Assembly (NCBI GenBank): GCA_963792445.1
Contig: CAWBWO010000014.1
Location: 248,001-312,000 of the forward strand
DNA length: 64,000 nt
Direction: 5' to 3'
DNA from: Rummeliibacillus sp963792445
GTDB taxonomy: Bacteria; Bacillota; Bacilli; Bacillales_A; Planococcaceae
The notes under the pieces were generated by a model. The model saw only the letters and a list, made by a program, of their open reading frames with translations, ran no database searches and was not told the origin of the DNA. The first letter of the stretch is position 1, and each line of letters begins with the position of its first letter. Below are positions 17,827-27,283 of this stretch, one piece after another. The position numbers were made by a program, and so were the translations under genes.

Positions 17827-19047
17827 ATGAGACAAGCAGTTGAACCATCCACTACAAAATCTATCTCACGTAATAAATTGCTAGGAGTATCCGGGATAGG
17901 TTGGTTATTTGATGCACTAGATGTTGGAATATTATCATTTGTAATTGCAGCACTTGCATCAGAGTGGCATTTAACATCACAACAAATGGGATGGATTGGA
18001 AGTGTTAACTCAATCGGTATGGCTGTCGGTGCTTTTGTATTTGGTATCTTTGCTGATAGAATTGGACGAAAATCCGTTTTCATCTGGACACTCGTCATAT
18101 TCTCTGTAGCAAGTGGGTTATCTGCCTTTTCTACATCTATTACGATTTTCATGCTTTTGCGATTTTTTATCGGAATGGGACTTGGTGGCGAACTACCAGT
18201 TGCTTCAACGTTAGTATCTGAAAGTGTAAAGGCTGACGAAAGAGGAAGAATCGTCGTATTATTAGAAAGTTTCTGGGCTGTAGGGTGGTTTTTAGCAGCA
18301 CTCATATCATACTTTGTGATTCCAAACTATGGATGGAGAATTGCTTTAATCTTAACAGCTATACCAGCACTTTATGCGGTATATTTACGTTTGCACTTAC
18401 CGGATTCACCTCAGTTTTCAGCAAAAAAGAATCCGTCAAGAAGTGTTTTGCAAAATCTAAAAGACGTTTGGTCAAAACCATATATCAAACCAACCTTAAT
18501 GTTATGGATTGTGTGGTTTACAGTAGTATTTTCATATTACGGAATGTTTTTATGGTTACCAAGCGTTATGGTGTTAAAAGGATTTAGTTTAATTAAAAGT
18601 TTTGAATACGTATTATTAATGACGATTGCACAACTACCAGGATATTTCACTGCCGCTTGGTTAATCGAAAAATGGGGACGGAAAATTGTATTAGCTACTT
18701 ATTTATTTGGTACAGCAATTAGTGCACTTGTTTTTGGTTTAACTGATACAACTTGGATTTTAATTGTTTCTGGGGTATTCCTATCATTCTTCAACTTAGG
18801 AGCATGGGGAGCACTATATGCCTATACGCCTGAGCAGTATCCAACTGTCATTAGAGGAACTGGCGTAGGGATGGCAGCTGCTATTGGTAGATTAGGCGGA
18901 ATTTTCGGGCCGCTTTTAGTAGGCTCATTAATGGCACAAGGTGAATCTATTGGATTAGTCTTCACTATTTTCTGTGGCTCTATTTTAATCGGTATTTTGG
19001 CCATCCTATTATTAGGAAAAGAAACGAAGAAAACGGTTTTACTATAA
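17827..19047 (+). CDS. niaP: MFS transporter, NiaP (niacin uptake) type
   Basis: Major facilitator of 406 residues with 12 hydrophobic segments. The sequence GIGWLFDALDVGILSFVIAAL, then GAFVFGIFADRIGRKSVF (motif A) and RFFIGMGLGGELPVASTLVSE, is typical of the sugar-transporter-like group holding B. subtilis NiaP (YceI), a nicotinate/nicotinamide importer. The ATG at 17827 follows GGAGGAGGAG. It is monocistronic, with palindromes at the promoter that would suit NiaR control. Aromatic acid permeases of the same family are the alternative. Confidence 0.75.
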   Translation: MRQAVEPSTTKSISRNKLLGVSGIGWLFDALDVGILSFVIAALASEWHLTSQQMGWIGSVNSIGMAVGAFVFGIFADRIGRKSVFIWTLVIFSVASGLSAFSTSITIFMLLRFFIGMGLGGELPVASTLVSESVKADERGRIVVLLESFWAVGWFLAALISYFVIPNYGWRIALILTAIPALYAVYLRLHLPDSPQFSAKKNPSRSVLQNLKDVWSKPYIKPTLMLWIVWFTVVFSYYGMFLWLPSVMVLKGFSLIKSFEYVLLMTIAQLPGYFTAAWLIEKWGRKIVLATYLFGTAISALVFGLTDTTWILIVSGVFLSFFNLGAWGALYAYTPEQYPTVIRGTGVGMAAAIGRLGGIFGPLLVGSLMAQGESIGLVFTIFCGSILIGILAILLLGKETKKTVLL

Positions 19048-19085
19048 AAAAACTCATTATAGTCACATATGTATAACACATTAGA

Positions 19086-19123
19086 AAAGGGATTAGCAAT
19101 TTATAGTTGCTAATTCCTTTTTA
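19086..19123 (+). terminator. Intrinsic terminator after niaP
   Basis: AAGGGATTAGCAA pairs with TTGCTAATTCCTT and is followed by TTTTT. The 150 bp after it is A+T-rich without further features. Confidence 0.8.
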
Positions 19124-19282
19124 CTTTATTAAAAAATCAAATACATATTTTCAAAATTTTTATGTACTACATAGGATTAAAAGATTGTTGAAAAGGGAAA
19201 TAATGATGCTTAAGAGTGGGTATTTTCCAAAATTTACTCGAATTAATATTGATTTCTACAAATTAAGGGAGGATTTCTAATA

Positions 19283-20023
19283 ATGAGTGAAAAGGATATT
19301 TCAAGACGTGACTTCCTGAAAACAACTGGTATCGCAACAGGAACGTTAATAGGCGGTGGGTTAATTGGTGGGTTAATTGGTTATAACTCAAACAAAATGG
19401 GTGCACCGACGAAAAATGCTCCATCAAATACCACAAATAAAACAGCTGAAACAAGTGAAGGTAAAATGTTCTTTACTACAGATAAAGACTTTGCCATTTT
19501 AGCTGCAGCAACTGAGCGTATATTCCCAAAGGATGATTTAGGCCCAGGTGCAATTGATTTAGGTGTACCGTACTTTATCGATCGTCAATTAGCTGGTCAA
19601 TACGGTAGTAACTCAAAAGAATATATGCTGGGACCATTCGGTAATGGACTACCTACTCAAGGTTATCAAACTCGATTAACCCGTGCAGAAATCTTCACTC
19701 AGGGAGTTCAATCTTTGGAATCTGAAGCTCAAAAACGTTATAAAAAAAGCTTTACAGATATCTCTGATCAAGAGCGTGATGTGATTTTAACAGCTTTCCA
19801 AAAAGATGAAGTAAAGATGAAAGGTGTAAATGCAGGCTTCTTCTTTAACTTATTACGCTCAGCAACAATTGAAGGTGCGTATTCAGATCCATTATATGGT
19901 GGTAATAGAAACATGGAAGGCTGGAGAATGAAGGGCTTCCCAGGGCACCAAATGTCTTATATAAACATAATTGAAAAACCAGGATACCAAAAAATAGAAC
20001 CTAGATCACTAGGAATGCACTAA
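19283..20023 (+). CDS. Gluconate 2-dehydrogenase subunit 3 family protein with Tat signal
   Basis: Small subunit of a membrane-associated sugar or sugar-acid dehydrogenase, 246 residues. Residues 7-13 are SRRDFLK, a twin-arginine signal, followed by a glycine-rich hydrophobic stretch, so the folded protein should be exported by the Tat pathway. The body (FFTTDKDFAILAAATERIFPKDDLGPGAIDLGVPYFIDRQLAG) matches the gluconate 2-dehydrogenase subunit 3 family. The next gene is the GMC flavoprotein subunit, which has no signal of its own, and tatA and tatC follow. The ATG at 19283 has GGGAGGA upstream. Confidence 0.88.
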   Translation: MSEKDISRRDFLKTTGIATGTLIGGGLIGGLIGYNSNKMGAPTKNAPSNTTNKTAETSEGKMFFTTDKDFAILAAATERIFPKDDLGPGAIDLGVPYFIDRQLAGQYGSNSKEYMLGPFGNGLPTQGYQTRLTRAEIFTQGVQSLESEAQKRYKKSFTDISDQERDVILTAFQKDEVKMKGVNAGFFFNLLRSATIEGAYSDPLYGGNRNMEGWRMKGFPGHQMSYINIIEKPGYQKIEPRSLGMH

Positions 20024-20040
20024 TTTAGGAGGTTGTAACA

Positions 20041-21750
20041 ATGGCTAAAACTATGCCAAAAGTGGATGTTGTAACTGTCGGTGTTGGGTGGACAGGCGGT
20101 ATTGTTGCTGCTGAATGTACAAAAGCCGGCTTAAAAGTTGTAGGACTTGAAAGAGGTAAAGATCGCGGTACAGTAAACTTTGCCAATGTACATGATGAAT
20201 ACCGTTATGCAATTCGTTATGAATTAATGCAAGACTTATCGAAAGAAACGGTTACTTTCCGTAATAACCGTAAACAACAAGCTCTGCCAATGCGCCAACT
20301 TGGTTCATTCTTACTTGGTGAAGGTCTTGGTGGTGCAGGTACGCACTGGAACGGGCAAACATTCCGCTTCTTACCATACGACTTCCAAATGAAAACAATG
20401 ACAGAGAAAAAATATGGCAAAAACTTCATGGGCAATGATTACCAGATTATGGACTGGGGCCTAACTTATGATGAAATGGAACCATATTTTGATAAGTTCG
20501 AAAAAACTGCTGGTATTAGTGGTGAAGAAAACCCACTAGGTCCTAAGCGTTCGGATAAATATCCAAACGGACCAATGAAAAAAACACCATTACTACAAAA
20601 ATTTGAAAAGCAGCGAAAAAATTGGGCTATCATCCATATATGATGCCTTCAGCAAACTTATCTGCAGCATACAAAAATCCATATGGAGAAACAATTAATG
20701 CTTGCCAATATTGTGGGTTCTGTGAACGTTTCGGATGTGAATATGGTGCAAAATCTTCTCCAGAAGTAGCCGTTATTCCAGCAGCTCTTAAAACGGGAAA
20801 ATATGAAATTCGCTTTAACTCAAATGTAGTTGAAGTGATTACGAAAGGAAACAAAGCAACAGGTGTTAGATATATCGATACTGTGACAGGTGAAGAATTT
20901 TTCCAACCTGCTGATGTCGTAGTTTTAACTTCATATATGATGAACAATGCAAAATTATTAATGGTATCGAATATCGGTACGATGTATGATCCTGCAACTG
21001 GTAGAGGTACTCTAGGTCGTAACTATTGCTACCAAATTATGCCGGGTGCAACAGGATTCTTCGATGAACAATTTAATGTATTTATGGGTGCAGGTGCATT
21101 AGGAGAATGTTTTGATGACTTCAATGGCGATAATTTTGATCACTCTAAACTTGGTTTCATTCACGGCGCGAATATTGCATTAACGCAATTAGGGCTTCGT
21201 CCAATTGGTAATAACACAACTCATTCTGATACACCAGCATGGGGTGCTGATTGGAAAAAGGATTCAATTAATGAGCTATACACGTACATTAAGTGTTGGT
21301 GGACAAGGTGCTTCTATTCCTTACAAAGAAAACTTTTTGACATTAGATACGAAATACAAAGATGTTTATGGTGTTCCATTATTACAATTAAACTATGATT
21401 TCACTGATCAAGATAAAAAATTACACAAATTCATTTCTGAAAAAGCTGGTGGCGTATTAAAGGAAATGGGTGCTAAAAAAGTTGAAGTTCGTGCTGAACT
21501 TACAAATTATAATATTGTACCTTATCAATCAACACATAACACGGGTGGTACAGTGATGAGTAAAACACCAGATGAAGGGGTAGTAAATAATTACTTACAA
21601 CATTGGGATTGCGAAAATCTATTTGCTGTAGGTGCAGGAGCATTTGCCAATAACTCTGGTTATAACCCAACTGATACAGTAGGGGCTTTAGCATACCGTT
21701 GTTCAGAAGGCATTATTAAATACTCTAAAAAAGGCGGTTCACTAGTTTAA
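20041..21750 (+). pseudogene. GMC-family FAD oxidoreductase large subunit, two frameshifts
   Basis: Catalytic flavoprotein of a gluconate/sugar dehydrogenase, about 569 residues when restored. Visible are the dinucleotide-binding start (VTVGVGWTGGIVAAECTKAG), GEGLGGAGTHWNG, a cysteine cluster CQYCGFCERFGC (an Fe-S or structural site in related FAD dehydrogenases) and the catalytic-end segment STHNTGG ... NNSGYNPTDTVGALAYR. The frame is lost by one missing A in the run at 20606-20609 (restores FEKAAKKLGYHP) and regained by one extra base near 21275. Lacking a signal, it probably rides out of the cell bound to the Tat-signal subunit. No cytochrome subunit gene is present. Confidence 0.85.
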
Positions 21751-21798
21751 GATGATTTTTTAGTTGATACTTATACTCTCATAAAGGAGGAATATTTC

Positions 21799-22008
21799 AT
21801 GGGCTTAAGTGCAATTGGAATACCGGGGTTAATTATTATCTTAGTTATTGTATTAATCGTATTTGGACCGAAAAAACTTCCTGAAATTGGTTCTGCAGTG
21901 GGTAAAACTTTCTCGGAATTTAAAAAGTCAACGCAAGGCTTAATGGATGATGATGACGAAATAAAATCGAAAAAAGTTAATTCGACTTCTGATAAAAAAG
22001 AAATTTAA
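21799..22008 (+). CDS. tatA: Twin-arginine translocase subunit TatA
   Basis: Single-pass membrane protein of 69 residues forming the Tat pore. The N-terminal helix (IGIPGLIIILVIVLIVFGPKKLPEIG) is followed by the FGPKKLPE hinge, an amphipathic helix (AVGKTFSEFKKS) and a charged tail, all typical of TatA. The ATG at 21799 follows AAAGGAGGAA. It lies directly between the GMC oxidoreductase and tatC genes, so it probably serves that cargo, like the tatAd-tatCd/phoD pairing in B. subtilis. Confidence 0.93.
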   Translation: MGLSAIGIPGLIIILVIVLIVFGPKKLPEIGSAVGKTFSEFKKSTQGLMDDDDEIKSKKVNSTSDKKEI

Positions 22009-22023
22009 CTAGAGGGTGTTCGT

Positions 22024-22916
22024 ATGGATCCGTATGAAGAAAATGCAAAAAAAGTACTCAGCCCTTTGGATAAAATTAGTAATAATCGTTTAGAAGAGAA
22101 GAGCGGAGAAGAGGATTCTAGTGATTCAGAAGTCTCTGAATTTGATTCAGCCACTCTTGCAAGTGTCGAACAAGAAGATGAAGTGAGCGATTATCGTTCA
22201 TTAAATGACATAAGTGAATCATTAGTAGACCATCTAGCTGACCTAAGAAAGCAATTGATTAAAGGCGTAGCAGTTTTCTTGCTTTTTTTATCGTTGTATT
22301 TTCAACAGTGAATATATGGCTTCCATTTGTAACTAGAGGTCATGATTTAGTCATTTTAGGTCCACTTGAAGTGATTCGATTCTATATGTCAATCTCAACA
22401 ACACTTGCGCTAGGACTTTCGCTACCGTTCTTAATGCATTTCCTATGGACATTTGTTAAACCTGGGTTAAAAGAAAATGAAAAAGGGTTTCTTGGATTAT
22501 ATTCTCCAGTAATGCTTGTATTATTTTTAATTGGCGTTGCATTTGGGTACTTTGTTCTTAATCCGCTAAGTTATGATTTTCTTGTAGGTATAGGAGAATC
22601 AAACTTTAAAATAATGGTCTCTGCTAGCCAATATATGAGTTATCTGATTATGACTACTGTTCCCGTTGGATTGATATTCGAATTACCGATTATTGCGATG
22701 TTTTTATCCACAATAGGGGTTTTGACTTCTGAGACGATTAAGAAAATCAGAAGATGGGCATATGTTATTATGGCTGTATTATCTGCTCTTATTACACCAT
22801 CTCCAGACTTTTTTAGTCAAATCATTGTGCTAATCCCAATGATCATATTGTATGAGGCAAGTGTTTTATTAGTAAAAAGAATTGAAAGTAAACAAGCGCT
22901 AAAAGAAAGTCTCTAA
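22024..22916 (+). pseudogene. tatC: Twin-arginine translocase subunit TatC with acidic N-terminal extension, one frameshift
   Basis: Receptor subunit of the Tat translocase, six membrane helices, about 297 residues when restored. The TatC core begins at SLVDHLADLRKQLIKG; LPFLMHFLWTFVKPGLKENEKG and the C-terminal ALITPSPDFFSQ are diagnostic. The frame breaks in a run of seven T at 22283-22289: one more T gives FLLFFIVVFSTVNIW. The roughly 65 residues before the core are Asp/Glu/Ser-rich and unusual, since TatC normally starts at the core. The product makes sense only together with TatA and the upstream cargo genes. Confidence 0.88.
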
Positions 22917-22935
22917 CCTGAATTAGATTTATTTA

Positions 22936-22978
22936 AAGGTTCATTCATTTACAAAAAATGAATGAACCTTATTTTTTT
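22936..22978 (+). terminator. Intrinsic terminator after tatC
   Basis: AAGGTTCATTCATTT and AAATGAATGAACCTT form a 15-bp perfect stem with a T tract, closing the Tat module. Confidence 0.9.
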
Positions 22979-23099
22979 AATGGAAGCTGTTAGTGTTTTT
23001 GAAATAGTATCTGCATTTTTTGTATACTAATTTCAATGGAAATCAAAAGGACATTCTGTAAAAGATATGGTTTTCGTATGATGATGTAGGGGGGATGAG

Positions 23100-24596
23100 A
23101 TGACTAAAAAATACATTATGGCACTAGATCAAGGTACAACTAGCTCGCGTGCAATATTATTTGATGAGGATGGTAACGTCTTCCATACTGCACAACAGGA
23201 ATTCAGGCAATACTTTCCACAATCAGGTTGGGTAGAGCATAATGCGGAAGAAATCTGGAGTTCCATATTATCTGTCATTGCTAGTGTACTATCGGAAAAA
23301 AATATAGCAGCAAGCCAAGTCGCAGGTATTGGAATTACCAATCAACGGGAAACAACTGTTGTATGGGATAAAAACACAGGAGTACCAATATACAATGCGA
23401 TTGTATGGCAATCCCGGCAAACAGCATCTATATGTGAAGAATTAAAAGCAAAAGGCTATAATAATCTATTTAATGAAAAAACAGGGTTACTAATTGATGC
23501 ATACTTCTCAGGGACAAAAGTCAAATGGATATTAGATCATGTTGAAGGAGCTCGCATAAAAGCTGAAAACGGCGATTTATTATTTGGCACAATCGATACT
23601 TGGTTAATTTGGAAATTAACAGGTGGAAAGGTACATGTTACGGATTATTCAAATGCTTCTCGTACATTAATGTACAATATTTATGATCTAAAATGGGATG
23701 AGCAATTGCTTGAAATTTTGGATATCCCAGCTTCCATGCTTCCGAAGGTCCGTGCGTCATCAGAAGTGTATGGCAAAACTTGTGCTGATCTCTTCTTTGG
23801 TCAAGAAGTTCAAATCGCTGGCATTGCTGGTGATCAACAAGCAGCCTTATTCGGTCAAGCGTGCTTTGAAAAAGGTATGGTGAAAAACACGTATGGTACC
23901 GGTTGTTTTATGTTGATGAATACGGGGGAAAAAGCAGTAAAATCAGAGAAAGGCTTATTAACAACTATTGCGTGGGGAATCGATGGTAAAGTCAATTATG
24001 CGTTAGAAGGGAGTATATTCGTAGCGGGTTCAGCGATTCAATGGTTACGAGATGGCTTGCGCATGTTACGAAATGCATCAGAAAGTGAGAGATATGCGGA
24101 AAAAGTAGATTCAACGCAGGGTGTCTATGTAGTGCCTGCCTTCGTGGGTTTAGGCACACCATATTGGGATAGTGATGTTCGGGGTGCAGTATTTGGATTA
24201 ACTCGAGGTACAGAAAAGGAACATTTCGTACGTGCCACATTAGAATCACTTGCTTATCAAACGAAGGATGTACTCGATGCAATGGAAGCGGATTCAGGTA
24301 TATTACTCAAAACATTACGTGTCGACGGAGGAGCCGTTGCAAATAACTTTCTTATGCAATTCCAATCAGATTTGTTAAATGTTCCAGTTGAACGTCCATC
24401 AATTAGCGAAACTACAGCTTTAGGAGCTGCTTATCTAGCAGGTCTCGCAGTTGGGTTTTGGAAAAATACTGAAGCAATCGAAAAACATTGGCATCTAGAA
24501 AAACAATTTACCCCACAAATGAACGAAGAAAAACGAAAACAACTATACATTGGCTGGCAAAAAGCAGTACAGGCAGCACAAACATTTAAAATGTAG
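23100..24596 (+). CDS. glpK: Glycerol kinase GlpK
   Basis: Phosphorylates glycerol to glycerol 3-phosphate with ATP. The 498-residue protein has the FGGY-kinase features: LDQGTTSSRAILFD at the N-terminus, GDQQAALFGQACF, NTYGTGCFMLMNTG and the C-terminal ETTALGAAYLAGLAVGFW. In many Gram-positive GlpK proteins a His in a YHFYG segment just before EVPIAG is phosphorylated by HPr; here the segment reads DLFFGQEVQIAG, so that His is Leu. glpF and glpD are not adjacent. The ATG follows GGGGGGATGAG. Confidence 0.95.
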   Translation: MTKKYIMALDQGTTSSRAILFDEDGNVFHTAQQEFRQYFPQSGWVEHNAEEIWSSILSVIASVLSEKNIAASQVAGIGITNQRETTVVWDKNTGVPIYNAIVWQSRQTASICEELKAKGYNNLFNEKTGLLIDAYFSGTKVKWILDHVEGARIKAENGDLLFGTIDTWLIWKLTGGKVHVTDYSNASRTLMYNIYDLKWDEQLLEILDIPASMLPKVRASSEVYGKTCADLFFGQEVQIAGIAGDQQAALFGQACFEKGMVKNTYGTGCFMLMNTGEKAVKSEKGLLTTIAWGIDGKVNYALEGSIFVAGSAIQWLRDGLRMLRNASESERYAEKVDSTQGVYVVPAFVGLGTPYWDSDVRGAVFGLTRGTEKEHFVRATLESLAYQTKDVLDAMEADSGILLKTLRVDGGAVANNFLMQFQSDLLNVPVERPSISETTALGAAYLAGLAVGFWKNTEAIEKHWHLEKQFTPQMNEEKRKQLYIGWQKAVQAAQTFKM

Positions 24597-24621
24597 GCCT
24601 AATTGTTGTTTATAATCGATA

Positions 24622-24667
24622 AAAGAAGCGTTTATTCGATTAGAAATACCGAATACGCTTCTTACTT
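24622..24667 (+). terminator. Intrinsic terminator after glpK
   Basis: AGAAGCGT-TTATTCG pairs with CGAAT-ACGCTTCT, followed by a T-rich tail. The remaining 24668-24951 is A+T-rich promoter-side sequence with nothing else that I can support. Confidence 0.7.
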
Positions 24668-24951
24668 TTTCATTAAAACAAACTTAATACCTTCTGAATG
24701 CTCTATTTTAATGCAATTCAAAAATTCACGTGCATACAATTAGCTATCTGAATAAGATATATTAAGATGTAAGTAAAATCTTCGAAATTATTGGCTTGTT
24801 TATATTACTAGAAATATTAGTGATTCATCTCACATATTCAAGATTTCGTGCATATTGTAGCCTACTTTCGATAATGAATATAATAAGTAAATGTTTAAAT
24901 CTTGAATAAGTAAAAAGTTGCTAATAATTGTTTAAAAGGACGGGGTTTTAG

Positions 24952-26109
24952 ATGAAAAAACAATTGAAGGATATAGAGCCAAGGATAAGAGATATATTCA
25001 ATTATTTGCATGCTAATCCGGAAATTGCTTGGCAAGAACATAAAACAACAGCATATATCACAAAACTTTTACAACAGGAAGGCTATAAAGTACACACTTT
25101 CCCTGATAGTACAGGGTTATATGTGGAAATTGGAGAGGGTAAACCCGTAATAGGTTTACGCACAGATATGGATGCATTATGGCAAGAAGTAGATGGAGAA
25201 ATGAAAGCCATTCATTCTTGTGGTCATGATGGCCATATGACAATGGTGATTGGTGTTCTCCTACTTCTAAAAAAACTAAATCCACAATTTAAAGGAACAT
25301 TACGCGTATTATTCCAACCAGCTGAAGAAAAAGGGCAAGGTGCACTCTCTTTTTTAGAAAAAGGCTTGATTGATGATATCGATTATTTATTTGGCGTACA
25401 TTTAAGACCAACTCAAGAACTGGAAGACGGTACATTTTCGCCAGCGTTACATCATGGTGCTTCAATGATGATGTCAGCTGAAATCTATGGCGTAGAAGCA
25501 CATGCAGCTAGACCTCATTTAGGGAAAAACGCGATAGAAATAGGAAGTAGCTTAGTTGAAGCATTAAAATCGATTCATATCGATACGATGATTCCTTATT
25601 CTGTAAAAGTAACAACATTCCATGCGGGAGGAAAATCAGGTAATATTATTCCTGGCAAAGCCTTTATCAATTTAGATGTTAGAGCCCAAACAAATGAAGG
25701 AATGAAGGAGCTCGTAAAAGATATTCATCGAATTGTAGAAGCAATAAGTAAATTGTATGATGCAAGTATTGTGTTAAAAGTTTTACTGGATATTGTAGCA
25801 GCAAATGTGAACGAGGAAGCACAAGAAATTCTAGAACATGCAATTATTCAATCTGTTGGTCAAGAACATATTCAGCCACCGCTTTACTCACCAGGCGGAG
25901 AGGATTTCCACTTTTACACATTACAACGTCCCGAAGTGAAAGCGACGATGTTAGGGGTGGGATGTAATCTAACGCCTGGCCTGCATCATCCAGAAATGAC
26001 TTTTAATAGAGATCAATTAATTAAAGGAGTAGAGATTTTAACAAGAACTGTCTTATGTGCATTTGAGTATGCCAAATTGAAAAAGAACAAACCAATAATT
26101 AAAGACTAG
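24952..26109 (+). CDS. M20-family amidohydrolase (N-acyl-amino-acid deacylase type)
   Basis: Zinc-type peptidase/amidohydrolase of 385 residues. Metal-site motifs are visible: SCGHDGHM near residue 90, QPAEEKGQG, and HHPEMTF near the C-terminus, with the dimerisation domain between. The family removes acyl groups from amino acids (hippurate, N-acetyl, N-succinyl or N-acetyl-diaminopimelate). The next gene, 11 bp downstream, is a racemase of the succinylamino-acid type, which favours N-succinyl- or N-acyl-amino acids as substrate. The ATG follows GGACGGGG. Confidence 0.82.
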   Translation: MKKQLKDIEPRIRDIFNYLHANPEIAWQEHKTTAYITKLLQQEGYKVHTFPDSTGLYVEIGEGKPVIGLRTDMDALWQEVDGEMKAIHSCGHDGHMTMVIGVLLLLKKLNPQFKGTLRVLFQPAEEKGQGALSFLEKGLIDDIDYLFGVHLRPTQELEDGTFSPALHHGASMMMSAEIYGVEAHAARPHLGKNAIEIGSSLVEALKSIHIDTMIPYSVKVTTFHAGGKSGNIIPGKAFINLDVRAQTNEGMKELVKDIHRIVEAISKLYDASIVLKVLLDIVAANVNEEAQEILEHAIIQSVGQEHIQPPLYSPGGEDFHFYTLQRPEVKATMLGVGCNLTPGLHHPEMTFNRDQLIKGVEILTRTVLCAFEYAKLKKNKPIIKD

Positions 26110-26120
26110 GTGAAGTTACA

Positions 26121-27228
26121 GTGAAGATTGACCAAGTAATCATTCGGCAATTAAAGATGCGTATGAAATCACCATTTGTAACAAGCTTTGGCTCTGTCCA
26201 AGATAAACAATTTCTAATAGTAGAAGTGCAAGACGAAAACGGCAGATCAGGCTTTGGTGAAGGGGTAGCTTTTGAAATCCCATGGTATACAGAAGAAACC
26301 TTGAAAACAAGCTGGCATATTTTAGAGGATTTTCTAGTACCTATGGTTTTGAGAAAGAAAATCGAACATCCATCCGAGATAAATCGATTATTTCGCACAA
26401 TTCGCCGAAATAATATGGCGAAGGCTGCAATTGAAAGTGCTATATGGGACTTATATGCAAAGCAACATAATATCCCTCTAGCAACAGCAATAGGTGGGGA
26501 GAAAAAGACAGTTGAAGTAGGAATCAGTATAGGTATTCAGAAAACAACTGCAGAGCTCTACAAAAAGATTGATTGTGCATTAGATGAAGGATATAAGCGG
26601 ATTAAAGTGAAGATTAAACCAGGGTTAGATCAATCTCTTATAAGTTCAATACGAGATCGATATCCTGAAAGTTCCACTGATGGCAGATGCCAATTCATGT
26701 TATTCACTTAAGGATCTTCCGTTATTAAAAGAACTAGATCAATATAAATTATTAATGATTGAACAACCGCTCGCTGCAGATGATCTATTGGAGCATGCAA
26801 AACTACAGCAACAGATTGAAACGCCAATTTGCTTGGATGAAAGTATCTGTTCTTATGATGATGCTAAAACAGCAATCGAGTTAGGTAGTTGCGGAATTAT
26901 CAATATTAAGTATGCTCGTGTTGGAGGTCTAACCGAGGCAAAGCGTATTCACGACATATGTAAAGAAAACAATATCAAAGTTTGGTGTGGAGGAATGCTC
27001 GAAGCTGGAATCGGCCGTGCACATGCAGTAGCACTCTCAACATTATCAAATTTTGTATTACCAGGTGATACAGCTGGTTCTAGTCATTATTGGGTGGAAG
27101 ATATTATTGTGCCTGAAGTGGAAGTAAAAGAGGGGCATATCAACATTCCAAATGAGCCAGGCATCGGTTATCAAATCAACGATTCAGCATTGGAAAGATA
27201 TACAGTAAAACAAAAGCTCTATAAATAA
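26121..27228 (+). pseudogene. N-succinylamino acid racemase / o-succinylbenzoate synthase homologue, one frameshift
   Basis: Enolase-superfamily enzyme of about 368 residues. The NSAR/OSBS group signature starts at KIDQVIIRQLKMRMKSPF. The catalytic lysines lie in KRIKVKIKPG and near the end of the barrel, and metal ligands in LMADANS, MIEQPL and LDESI. One surplus A at 26668-26670 breaks the frame; removing it gives PEVPLMADANSCYSL. With a coupled M20 deacylase and no men genes nearby, racemisation of N-acylamino acids is more likely than menaquinone synthesis. The start is GTG at 26121. Confidence 0.85.
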
Positions 27229-27233
27229 AATAA

Positions 27234-27275
27234 AAAGCGGATGAATCATAACAATTTTGAATTCATCCGCTTTGT
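27234..27275. terminator. Bidirectional terminator
   Basis: AAAGCGGATGAAT and ATTCATCCGCTTT form a perfect stem between two converging genes. Confidence 0.85.
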
Positions 27276-27283
27276 TGATTTCT

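Noticed and set aside
17748..18305. 185-residue minus-strand frame opposite niaP
   Set aside because: It lies antisense to a clear MFS gene and has no start signals or recognisable domains.
20622..21398. Three independent small oxidoreductase genes at 20041-21750
   Set aside because: All three align end to end with a single GMC protein.
19283..22916. Phage or defence island
   Set aside because: All genes are metabolic or translocation genes with normal composition; no integrase, nuclease or toxin signature was found.
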